Positions 1 through 6,135 of a stretch of 6,161 nt of DNA are shown in pieces. Origin of the DNA: Flavobacteriaceae bacterium (GTDB taxonomy: Bacteria; Bacteroidota; Bacteroidia; Flavobacteriales; Flavobacteriaceae). The stretch lies in assembly GCA_002713705.1 (NCBI GenBank), contig PAUJ01000006.1, forward strand, positions 87,384 through 93,544, in the 5' to 3' direction. The position numbers and the translations under genes were made by a program. The notes under the pieces were generated by a model that ran no database searches, had not been told where the DNA came from, and worked only from the letters and a program-made list of their open reading frames with translations. Every line of letters starts with the position of its first letter. Position 1 is the stretch's first letter.

Positions 1-577
1 TAATTACTGGTATTGGATGATTTGTAGGCCCAGTGCAATCTAACATTGCTCCAGAAATTATTGCAACCGAAGCAATCAAATCACTTTTATAATTAGCAAG
101 TCCAAATGCCATCATACCACCATTGGAGTATCCAGCAGCATAAATTCTTTCTAAATTGATGTTATACTGAGCGGCTATTTCATTTATCATAGCTTCAACA
201 AATCCAAAATCATCAGCGTCACTTTTATTGTCATCTCCTGTTGGGCAGGAATTCCAATGTGAAGAACCATCTAAACAACTTCCTTGTGGATAGACCAATA
301 TAAAAATTTCAGATTCCGCCAATGCACGAAGGTCTGCATAGTTCATATAGTCACTTGCCTTACCTCCAAAACCGTGAAAATTAAAAACTAAAGGAACCGG
401 AGACGAACCATCATATGAGACTGGTACATATGATATATATTCTCTTATTTCGTTATCATGAGTTAATGTTTGTGTATCAGAATCCTGTTCACAAGACACA
501 TTAAATTCATTTTTGTCGTAATCACTATTACAAGAAACGATTATGATTGTTAATACTAGAAAGATTAATTTCTTCAT
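1..577 (-). CDS. Secreted lipoprotein esterase, PHB-depolymerase/feruloyl-esterase-like alpha/beta-hydrolase (3' end missing)
   Basis: An open frame runs leftward from an ATG at 575-577 without a stop to the window edge, giving the first 192 residues; the C-terminus lies outside. Seen: MKK followed by a hydrophobic stretch and Cys16 in IVSC, a plausible lipobox, with acidic residues after it (CNSDYD), so a lipid-anchored exported protein, possibly surface-exposed. Then come an oxyanion-hole-type HGFGG (residues 68-72), YPQG (96-99), a WNSC segment with Cys101 and Cys111 that may form a disulfide, DDFGFVEAMI (122-131), and the nucleophile elbow GYSNGGMM with Ser151. This order matches the esterase_PHB/LpqC (COG3509) family, which hydrolyses short-chain polyesters or hydroxycinnamate esters of plant polysaccharides. 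The catalytic Asp and His would lie in the missing part, and so would any C-terminal sorting or binding module. The exact substrate cannot be told. It is divergent from trxB and appears functionally unrelated to it. Confidence 0.85.
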   Translation of the reverse strand, partial: MKKLIFLVLTIIIVSCNSDYDKNEFNVSCEQDSDTQTLTHDNEIREYISYVPVSYDGSSPVPLVFNFHGFGGKASDYMNYADLRALAESEIFILVYPQGSCLDGSSHWNSCPTGDDNKSDADDFGFVEAMINEIAAQYNINLERIYAAGYSNGGMMAFGLANYKSDLIASVAIISGAMLDCTGPTNHPIPVI

Positions 578-766
578 TTTTTGATTAGTTTGAATTTACC
601 TGAAAACGTTTCTTTCATATTATTATTATTCTTGTGAGTTTTATAATTTATATTTTAAATAATTTATTTTTATAAGTTAATAAATGAATAACTTTTCTCT
701 ATAAAAATTCATCATTATAATTTGTGAAAGTAGTATTTTTGGTTTTAGAAAATAAAAAATAATATT
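578..766. other. Divergent intergenic spacer, AT-rich
   Basis: This 189-base spacer separates the 5' ends of the esterase gene (minus) and trxB (plus), so it should hold both promoters. A TAnnTTTG match facing trxB is listed separately. For the esterase I find no CAAAnnTA on the plus strand (the reverse of TAnnTTTG), so its promoter is not identified. Short AT-rich inverted repeats occur (for example 674-679 with 689-694) but are no stronger than expected at this composition. No small gene with coding character is apparent. Confidence 0.6.
734..741 (+). promoter_or_regulatory. Probable trxB promoter, -7 element TATTTTTG
   Basis: TATTTTTG matches the Bacteroidetes -7 consensus TAnnTTTG exactly. 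It ends 25 bases before the trxB start codon, which would place transcription initiation near 747-750 and give a leader of about 20 bases. The -33 TTG element is not perfect: the nearest candidate at the right distance is TTC at 708-710. The sequence between promoter and ATG is A-rich with no Shine-Dalgarno motif, as is common in this phylum. The element is seen directly; its activity is inferred. Confidence 0.5.
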
Positions 767-1714
767 ATGCCAGATACAATAGAAAGAATTAAATGTTTGA
801 TAATAGGTTCAGGACCCGCAGGATATACAGCTGCGATATATGCAGCTCGAGCAGATTTACATCCTGTCATGTATACTGGAATGCAGCCAGGAGGCCAGTT
901 AACAACGACTACCGAAGTTGATAATTTTCCAGGATATCCAGATGGAACCGATGGTAATGCGATGATGATGGATTTACAAAATCAAGCTGAACGTTTCGGA
1001 ACTCAAGTACGTTTTGGAATGGTTACCGCTATTGAATTAAGTAAAGACATAGGAGGAATTCATAAAGTGACTGTTGATGATAAAACCGAACTAGAAGCTG
1101 ATACTATTATCATCTCTACGGGTGCATCAGCTAAGTATTTAGGAATAGAAAGTGAACAACGATTAATAGGTGGAGGAGTTTCGGCTTGTGCTACTTGTGA
1201 CGGTTTCTTTTACAAAGGGCAAGATGTCGTCGTGGTTGGGGCAGGAGATACTGCTGCCGAAGAAGCAACTTATTTATCGAATATATGTAAGAAAGTTACT
1301 TTATTAGTTCGTAAGGATTACATGCGAGCTTCAAAAGCAATGCAAAAGCGAGTTGATAAAACAGAAAATATAACGGTAATGTATCATACCGAAATTGATG
1401 AAGTATTAGGCGAAAGTGTGGTGGAAGGCGTTCGAGTAATAAATAATCAAACTAAAAAAACAGAAATAATCGATGTTACGGGTGTTTTTATAGCCATTGG
1501 TCATACTCCAAATACCAACTTATTTAATGGAATATTAGATATGGATGATATAGGTTACTTAATTACGGAAGGAAAAACTACTAAGACTAATTTGCCAGGA
1601 GTATTTGCTTGCGGTGATGTGCAAGATAAAGAGTACCGTCAAGCAGTTACTGCAGCCGGAACGGGTTGTATGGCAGCCTTAGATTCTGAACGTTACTTAG
1701 GAGCTTTGTTATAA
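767..1714 (+). CDS. trxB: Thioredoxin-disulfide reductase (EC 1.8.1.9)
   Basis: A complete 315-residue cytoplasmic FAD enzyme that passes electrons from NADPH to thioredoxin; the length is normal for the low-molecular-weight bacterial type. Seen in order: FAD-binding GSGPAG (14-19) followed by TAAIYAARA; the GGQLTTTTEVDNFPG segment (42-56); the redox-active CATCDG (141-146, Cys141 and Cys144); a second Rossmann motif GAGDTAAEEA (158-167) for the pyridine nucleotide; VRKDYMRASK (181-190) where 2'-phosphate contacts are expected; and the C-terminal FAD motif GVFACGDV (278-285) followed by RQAVTAAGTGCMAA. The ATG at 767 is chosen because the Rossmann strand begins about nine residues later and the TAnnTTTG promoter sits just upstream. 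E. coli TrxB has HRRDxxR where this protein has VRKDxxR; Arg187 is retained, so NADPH use is still likely. It is transcribed alone, convergent with ade. Confidence 0.97.
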   Translation: MPDTIERIKCLIIGSGPAGYTAAIYAARADLHPVMYTGMQPGGQLTTTTEVDNFPGYPDGTDGNAMMMDLQNQAERFGTQVRFGMVTAIELSKDIGGIHKVTVDDKTELEADTIIISTGASAKYLGIESEQRLIGGGVSACATCDGFFYKGQDVVVVGAGDTAAEEATYLSNICKKVTLLVRKDYMRASKAMQKRVDKTENITVMYHTEIDEVLGESVVEGVRVINNQTKKTEIIDVTGVFIAIGHTPNTNLFNGILDMDDIGYLITEGKTTKTNLPGVFACGDVQDKEYRQAVTAAGTGCMAALDSERYLGALL

Positions 1715-1729
1715 TAATAACAATTTTAT
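1706..1729 (+). terminator. Weak hairpin with short T tract at the trxB/ade convergence
   Basis: TTGTTAT (1706-1712) and ATAACAA (1717-1723) form a perfect 7-bp stem with a 4-base loop, followed by TTTTAT on the plus strand. The stem overlaps the last trxB codons and stop and fills the 11-base gap before the ade stop codon. Only one pair is G-C, so the stem is thermodynamically weak. It could end trxB transcription. No T tract follows in the opposite direction, so it would not serve ade as an intrinsic terminator. Confidence 0.3.
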
Positions 1730-3345
1730 ATCTCTAGGGATGTGAATTCAAATTTACTTACATTAAACAAGCCTTTATCACTTAACTTTAGGGATGGAAT
1801 AACCAACAATGCCATAAATGAAAGAGTCATATAAGGTGCTTTTAAAGTACTGCCCAATTCCTTGGCCATCTGATCTAATAAAGCATACTCTTTTCCAATA
1901 GTTTTTCCATTTTCATCACTCATAATACCAGCTATTGGGAGTGGTAATACTTTTTTTTCTGAATTGCTTAGGGCACAAATTCCACCTTTGGTTTCAATCA
2001 ATAAATTAACAGCGTTACAAATAGCTTCATCTGTGGATCCAATAGCAATAATATTATGCGAATCATGACCTACTGATGAAGCGATTGCTCCTTTTTTCAA
2101 TCCGAAATTTTTAATAAATGCGATAGCAGGTTTTTCATTTTTATAACGGTTTACAACCGCCATTTTTAAAACATCTGTATGGATATTAGAAACTAAATTT
2201 CCATCTTCAATCAAACTATTTTCAATAAGTTCATTAGTTACTAATTCTCCTTCCAAAGCTTCAATCACACGAATTTGTTTGGCATTGGATTCAACCCTAA
2301 AATCGGAAATAGATTTTTTATTAGTATTGAAATTATTCAAAATTTTAAATGGAACAGACTCAATTTTTGAAATACCTTTTGAAAAAACTAATTCTCCATC
2401 GATATAAGTTTGTAATGTTTTAAAGTTTACTAAATCTTCAACAATAATAAAATCAGCTGGATCTCCAACTTTTAATGTTCCTACATCTAGATTATAGTGA
2501 TTTATAGGGTTGATACAAGCGACTTGTAATACTTTATAAAGATCAATTTTCTTTTTTACAGATCTAGTGCAGAGTTGATTAATGTGATTGATTAATAAAT
2601 CATCAGGATGTTTATCATCACTACAAAACATCATGTTTTCAAAATGTTCAGGAAGCAAATCGATTAAGGCCTCAAAATTTTTAGCAGCAGATCCTTCCCG
2701 TATAATTACTTTCATTCCTTTTTGAAGTTTTTCTAATCCTTCATCATGAGTAAAGCATTCATGATCGGTACTGATACCTGTAGAAATATATTTGGTTATA
2801 TCATCACCTCTTAGTCCTGGAGCATGACCATCAACGGGTTTGTTATAATATTTTGCCCAAGCAATTTTCTTGCTGACTTCATCATCATCATATAAAACGC
2901 CAGGATAATTCATCATTTCAGCTAGGTACTTAATTTCTTTTTTTTGAAGTAATTTTTTAATTCCTTCTGAATCAATCACAGCTCCTGCAGATTCAAACGC
3001 TGTTGCTGGAACACAAGATGGTGCACCAAAATTGAATTTAAATGGGACTTTATTCCCATTTTCAATCATAAATTCAATACCTTCTATTCCAAGTACATTG
3101 GCAATTTCATGAGGGTCTGATACCGTAGCAACAGTTCCGTGAGTAACAGCAATCTTTGCAAATTCGGAAGGTACGAGCATAGAACTTTCTATATGAATAT
3201 GAGCATCAATAAAACCTGGCATGATAAAATCAGTGACTTGATGATCTTTTTTAATTATCGCCTTTATTTTTCCTCCTTCTACAACTAGTTCTCCTTTGTA
3301 AATTGTTTTATTGTAGATATCTACTATTTGTCCTTTAATTTTCAT
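1726..3345 (-). CDS. ade: Adenine deaminase (EC 3.5.4.2)
   Basis: A complete 539-residue metal-dependent amidohydrolase converting adenine to hypoxanthine and ammonia in cytoplasmic purine salvage. Seen: a short beta-rich N-terminus, then the metal-binding MPGFIDAHIHIES (42-54, His49 and His51), TVSDPHEIANVLG (74-86), a glutamate in LAEMMNYPG (141-149, Glu143) in the position of the bridging carboxylate, GHAPGL (173-178), STDHE (192-196) and CSDDKHPDDLL (241-251) with the catalytic aspartate. The second half carries the family-specific adenine deaminase C-terminal domain, including the conserved VGHDSHNIIAIGSTD (425-439) and GGICAL (454-459). Bacillus and E. coli enzymes are a little longer (about 580-590 residues), and nothing essential appears missing. 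The ATG at 3343-3345 lies directly before the first beta strand. The gene is downstream of trpG/pabA on the same strand with a 98-base gap, so co-transcription is possible but not shown. Its 3' end faces trxB. Confidence 0.96.
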   Translation of the reverse strand: MKIKGQIVDIYNKTIYKGELVVEGGKIKAIIKKDHQVTDFIMPGFIDAHIHIESSMLVPSEFAKIAVTHGTVATVSDPHEIANVLGIEGIEFMIENGNKVPFKFNFGAPSCVPATAFESAGAVIDSEGIKKLLQKKEIKYLAEMMNYPGVLYDDDEVSKKIAWAKYYNKPVDGHAPGLRGDDITKYISTGISTDHECFTHDEGLEKLQKGMKVIIREGSAAKNFEALIDLLPEHFENMMFCSDDKHPDDLLINHINQLCTRSVKKKIDLYKVLQVACINPINHYNLDVGTLKVGDPADFIIVEDLVNFKTLQTYIDGELVFSKGISKIESVPFKILNNFNTNKKSISDFRVESNAKQIRVIEALEGELVTNELIENSLIEDGNLVSNIHTDVLKMAVVNRYKNEKPAIAFIKNFGLKKGAIASSVGHDSHNIIAIGSTDEAICNAVNLLIETKGGICALSNSEKKVLPLPIAGIMSDENGKTIGKEYALLDQMAKELGSTLKAPYMTLSFMALLVIPSLKLSDKGLFNVSKFEFTSLEI

Positions 3346-3443
3346 TGAATTAATTATTGTATCTCTAAAATTTTTAGTTTTTAATGAAACTATAAAATCA
3401 ATATGGTAATTCTTATTTTTTTTGAGTTTTCATTTCTTAGATG
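3346..3443 (-). other. Gap between trpG/pabA and ade
   Basis: These 98 AT-rich bases lie upstream of ade on its coding strand. I find no exact TAnnTTTG element, no purine-riboswitch-like GC-containing stems and no intrinsic terminator; the longest self-complementary piece, CTAAAATTTTTAG at 3365-3377, has essentially no loop. Ade may therefore be read through from upstream or use a degenerate promoter. Confidence 0.4.
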
Positions 3444-4010
3444 CTAATGTTGTACCCAGTTTTTTAAAATTTGAAAACCTAAAGGTGTTAAAATACTTTC
3501 TGGATGAAACTGTAAACCTCTTATGTCATATATTTTATGTTTAAGTGCCATATTTATTTGAAAATTATCAGTGGCAATTGATTCCAATTCATCAGGAAGA
3601 TTTTCAGCAACTGACCAACTATGATACCTTCCTACTTGGAATGTTTTAGGACAATCTTTAAAAAGATAGTCTTCTTTTATTGAAATATTAGTACTAACCC
3701 CATGATAAACCTCCGTTAAATTATTAAGTTCTCCACCAAAACATTCAGCGATGGCTTGATGTCCTAAACAAATACCAAGAATAGGTTTTTTTGCAGCATA
3801 AGTTTTTATGACTTTTTTTGTAAGCCCAGCTTCTGAAGGAACTCCAGGTCCAGGGGAAATCAGTATTTTGTCATACGTTTTTAAATCATCTAGATGAAAA
3901 TGATTATTTCTAATGACAGTAACTTCTAGCTCTAACTCATCTAAAATATGAACTAAATTATAGGTAAATGAATCGTAATTATCAATGACTACTATTTTTA
4001 ACTTTTTCAC
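3444..4010 (-). CDS. Anthranilate / aminodeoxychorismate synthase glutamine amidotransferase subunit (component II)
   Basis: This is a class I (triad) glutamine amidotransferase that releases ammonia from glutamine and delivers it to a chorismate-using partner (TrpE or PabB), for tryptophan or folate synthesis. With the GTG start at 4008-4010 it is 188 residues, the usual size, and begins MKKLKIVVIDNYDSFTYN, the canonical family N-terminus. Seen (188-residue numbering): ISPGPG (51-56), the nucleophile elbow GICLGHQ with Cys81, YHG (102-104), GRYHSWSV (127-134), and LQFHPES with His169 and Glu171 completing the triad. The same frame stays open upstream to a TTG at 4061 (205 residues), but the extra 17 residues are encoded by a strong hairpin and have no family counterpart, so I reject that start. 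There is no in-frame ATG. The partner gene is not in the window, so trpG and pabA cannot be separated; the subunit may be shared by both pathways. The neighbours give no pathway clue. Confidence 0.93.
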   Translation of the reverse strand: MKKLKIVVIDNYDSFTYNLVHILDELELEVTVIRNNHFHLDDLKTYDKILISPGPGVPSEAGLTKKVIKTYAAKKPILGICLGHQAIAECFGGELNNLTEVYHGVSTNISIKEDYLFKDCPKTFQVGRYHSWSVAENLPDELESIATDNFQINMALKHKIYDIRGLQFHPESILTPLGFQILKNWVQH

Positions 4011-4027
4011 TGTATAGACTACTTTTT

Positions 4028-4065
4028 TAAGTTGCAGAAGATAAGATCTTAGCTGCTGCAACTTA
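4028..4065 (-). promoter_or_regulatory. Bulged hairpin in the leader of the trpG/pabA-like gene
   Basis: A perfect 10-bp inverted repeat, TAAGTTGCAG with CTGCAACTTA (plus-strand arms 4028-4037 and 4056-4065), encloses 18 bases. Read on the minus strand, the loop holds a further 5-bp stem AAGAT/ATCTT (4046-4050 with 4038-4042) closed by a CTT triloop, leaving a 5-base one-sided bulge CAGCT (4051-4055). The total is 15 bp of pairing, ending 17 bases before the GTG start. On the coding strand it is followed by A residues rather than T residues, so it is not an intrinsic terminator for the upstream gene. It may be an RNA element controlling translation, an mRNA-processing site, or a DNA operator; its role is unknown. 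Confidence 0.45.
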
Positions 4066-4120
4066 CTTACATTTTTCTGATATTTCCTAATATATTTTTT
4101 TTATTGACATTTCTGGTAAT

Positions 4121-5761
4121 TCATTCATAGGATTTATTTATTCTATTTTCCAAGATTTCGTTTTCAGGTTTATACTTTATTGAATCTGATTTAGGACAAT
4201 CCAAACAAATAGTTTTATATTTTTGAATAAGTAAATATTTTTCTTCATCTCCATTATTTAAAATATCTTTATAATGCGAACTGTTTGAATGATAACTATA
4301 GGTGTTATTATCTGCAAATAAAACGGTTCCTATAGGTAAATACAATACCACTTTAACTTCTTGTTCTCTGTATTTATTGACAATATCAGTTGTAAAATAA
4401 CTATTTAAAGTTAGTGTGTTATTCATAAAAGTATACTGATAATCAATAGCTTCTGCTCTTTTTTTTGCATTGTCAAAAGAGCTGCCTTCTGCTTTATATT
4501 CTAAGAATACTTTTGCAACCGAATCATTTGTTGAACGAACAATTAGTCTAATATTGCTTGAATAAATAATTTTGTTACCATGTATATCATATTTTAAATA
4601 AAAACTACCGCTTCTAGATGCATCATATTCATACCGATTATTGCTAAACATCTTTAATTTTAATGTATCAGTACTTTTAATTGAGATGCTATTTTCAGTT
4701 ATATAATCACCGTCATATGCTTGCTCTGTTGCTTGTTTTACTCCTAGGATACTCAAACCAATGATTGAAAATATCCAAAAAACGAATAGGATAATTTTTG
4801 CTGTCGTTCCTATTGACTTTAAATTAGTTATTATTAATTTTAAGCCTAAAATAAAAAGTACAAAAGCTGGAATTCCAACAATTAAAAACACCAATAGTAC
4901 TATTAACCAAAATGGAAAGCTAGCTACTAAAACTATTGATAAATAATCAAAAACTTCATTATCGCCCAATATAAATCCGAAGGTCCCCGTTGTAAATAAG
5001 CCAACTATAAGTGAAATAATTATTGAAAGAGATAGAATAATTAATACTGTACCCAATAATTTACCAAATACATTAAATATTCTTGCGAATATCTTACCGA
5101 TGGTACTAAAAAAAATGCCTACTCCTTTTTGTGCATTGTCATTATATTTACCATAATCGACCTCTCTTATTTTACCAGAAACATTTTTTAGTTCTTCTTT
5201 AATTTTTTTTTCGATATTCGAAATATTTACAGGCTTTCTAATCATTTTTAATTTTTCTGAAGTAGTAAGAGCTTCAGGAATTAAAACCCATAAAACGATG
5301 TAAACTAATACAGGAGCTCCAAAACCTAATAATATCATAGCGATCCAAGCCAAACGAATCCAAATTGTATCTATATCAAAATAATGCCCTAAACCAGAAG
5401 AGACTCCCGCTATAAATTTATCATCAGTATCTCTAAATAATTGTTTTTTTAAAGCTTTACTTTTTTGATCTGGTGAAGGATCATCAAAAATTTCTTCATC
5501 TATCATATAGTCTTCAGGTTGTCCCATTACTGCAATTACTTCATCCAATTTCTTCATGGTAATTACTTGAGATATATCTTCTATTTTTTCAGAAAATAGT
5601 TCAGAAATTCGCGCTTCAATGTCTTTTATTATTTCGTCTTGTCCATTTAGATCTAAAAAAGAACGACGTATAGCGTCGAGGTATCTACTAAGCTTCCCAA
5701 AAGCATCTTCATCTATATGAAAAAATGTACCTGCTAAATTTAAATTTACTGTCTTGTTCAT
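4121..5761 (-). CDS. PspC-domain membrane protein with helical N-terminal signalling domain and C-terminal extracytoplasmic domain
   Basis: A 546-residue envelope protein, far longer than stand-alone PspC. Seen: an N-terminal region (1-90) with the amphipathic helical character and the VMGQPEDY turn typical of DUF1700/HAAS-like domains that accompany PadR regulators; a PspC domain (about 107-164) with LFRDTDDKFIAGVSSGLGHYF, DIDTIWIRL and the membrane segment ending YIVLWVLIPEA; a charged linker (165-210); hydrophobic segments near 234-257, 274-308 (long enough for one or two passes) and 321-340; then a soluble beta-rich region (345-546) with a CLDCP CxxC motif at 519-523. The family knowledge is that PspC proteins act in envelope stress sensing and can bind partner regulators. 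I infer that this protein senses the membrane or periplasm and communicates with the PadR protein encoded just upstream. The ATG overlaps the padR stop as ATGA, indicating translational coupling. The ligand and precise function are unknown. Confidence 0.88.
   Translation of the reverse strand: MNKTVNLNLAGTFFHIDEDAFGKLSRYLDAIRRSFLDLNGQDEIIKDIEARISELFSEKIEDISQVITMKKLDEVIAVMGQPEDYMIDEEIFDDPSPDQKSKALKKQLFRDTDDKFIAGVSSGLGHYFDIDTIWIRLAWIAMILLGFGAPVLVYIVLWVLIPEALTTSEKLKMIRKPVNISNIEKKIKEELKNVSGKIREVDYGKYNDNAQKGVGIFFSTIGKIFARIFNVFGKLLGTVLIILSLSIIISLIVGLFTTGTFGFILGDNEVFDYLSIVLVASFPFWLIVLLVFLIVGIPAFVLFILGLKLIITNLKSIGTTAKIILFVFWIFSIIGLSILGVKQATEQAYDGDYITENSISIKSTDTLKLKMFSNNRYEYDASRSGSFYLKYDIHGNKIIYSSNIRLIVRSTNDSVAKVFLEYKAEGSSFDNAKKRAEAIDYQYTFMNNTLTLNSYFTTDIVNKYREQEVKVVLYLPIGTVLFADNNTYSYHSNSSHYKDILNNGDEEKYLLIQKYKTICLDCPKSDSIKYKPENEILENRINKSYE
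5655..5678 (-). terminator. Terminator-like hairpin inside the 5' coding region of the PspC gene
   Basis: On the coding strand CGACG-CTATA-CGTCG forms a 5-bp stem, four of its pairs G-C, with a 5-base loop (5664-5678), followed immediately by TTCTTTTTT (5663-5655). It covers codons 28-36 of the PspC gene. The form is that of a short intrinsic terminator or attenuator, but the stem is small and it lies in translated sequence, where ribosomes would normally mask it. It may be chance. Confidence 0.2.
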
Positions 5762-6096
5762 TTCTTTGATTTTTCTCGTGTTACTTTTTTTACTGCTTGT
5801 TGTAATTCACTCCAGGTAGCATTTAATCCTGTTAAAAATAATTTACCATTTTCGGTAAGTGCATAATACTTTCTTGGAGGTCCACTGGTAGATTCTTCCC
5901 AGCGATAAGCTAGCAAACCTGCGTTTTTAAGGCGTGTTAGTAAAGGGTAAATTGTTCCTTCTACTACTAGCATTTTTGCATCTTTCAAGGTCTCTAGTAT
6001 ATCTGAGGTATAAGCTTCTCCACCTCTTAATATAGATAAGATACAATACTCTAAGACACCTTTTCGCATTTGCGCTTTTGTATTTTCAATTTTCAT
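5758..6096 (-). CDS. PadR-family transcriptional regulator
   Basis: A 112-residue winged-helix DNA-binding protein, the usual size of the short PadR subfamily. Seen: N-terminal helix MRKGVLEYCILSIL (10-23), EAYTSDILETLK (27-38), the recognition helix region GTIYPLLTRLKNAGLL (47-62), and the wing SGPPRKYYALTENGK (71-85), followed by a C-terminal dimerisation helix (88-106). The TIYPLLxRLxxxGLL and GPPRKYYxLTxxG motifs are diagnostic of PadR. PadR proteins are mostly repressors that respond to small molecules or partner proteins and often control their own operon. Here the stop overlaps the start of the PspC gene as ATGA, so the two are one transcription unit. The ATG at 6094-6096 is the natural start: the reading frame gives MKIENTKAQM directly before the first conserved helix. 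A small dyad upstream (6123-6135) could be its operator. Confidence 0.95.
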   Translation of the reverse strand: MKIENTKAQMRKGVLEYCILSILRGGEAYTSDILETLKDAKMLVVEGTIYPLLTRLKNAGLLAYRWEESTSGPPRKYYALTENGKLFLTGLNATWSELQQAVKKVTREKSKK

Positions 6097-6122
6097 TTGT
6101 GTTTATATATTATTTTTTAATG

Positions 6123-6135
6123 GTCATATTTTGAC
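6123..6135 (-). promoter_or_regulatory. Possible operator upstream of padR: dyad GTCA-N5-TGAC
   Basis: GTCA (6123-6126) and TGAC (6132-6135) are perfect inverted half-sites separated by TATTT, 27 bases upstream of the padR start codon. On the coding strand a TTTG (6138-6135) abuts the dyad and could be a -33 element, with TAATATAT about 22 bases downstream as a poor -7 element; no exact TAnnTTTG is present. Autoregulation by a dimeric PadR at such a dyad would fit the family, but four-base arms can occur by chance. Confidence 0.25.

Noticed and set aside
604..611. Palindrome AAACGTTT upstream of the esterase start
   Set aside because: An 8-base palindrome without further flanking symmetry is too short to support an operator call.
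674..694. AAGTTA/TAACTT hairpin followed by TTCTCT in the divergent spacer
   Set aside because: Six AT-rich pairs with a 9-base loop in very AT-rich DNA are expected by chance, and no gene ends here that needs a terminator.
3346..3443. Purine riboswitch in front of adenine deaminase
   Set aside because: The gap has no three-way-junction stems or conserved purine-aptamer loop sequences; it is nearly all A and T.
4011..4061. N-terminal extension of the trpG/pabA-like protein from a TTG start
   Set aside because: The extra residues are encoded by the leader hairpin and have no counterpart in the family; the GTG at 4010 gives the normal length.
4028..4065. Intrinsic terminator for the PspC gene
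   Set aside because: On the minus strand the stem is followed by A residues, not T residues. A T run exists only on the plus strand, several bases away, and no plus-strand gene leads into it.
4761..4946. 61-codon open frame on the plus strand
   Set aside because: It lies wholly antisense to the membrane-segment part of the PspC gene, has no family resemblance and is explained as a shadow of the hydrophobic coding sequence.
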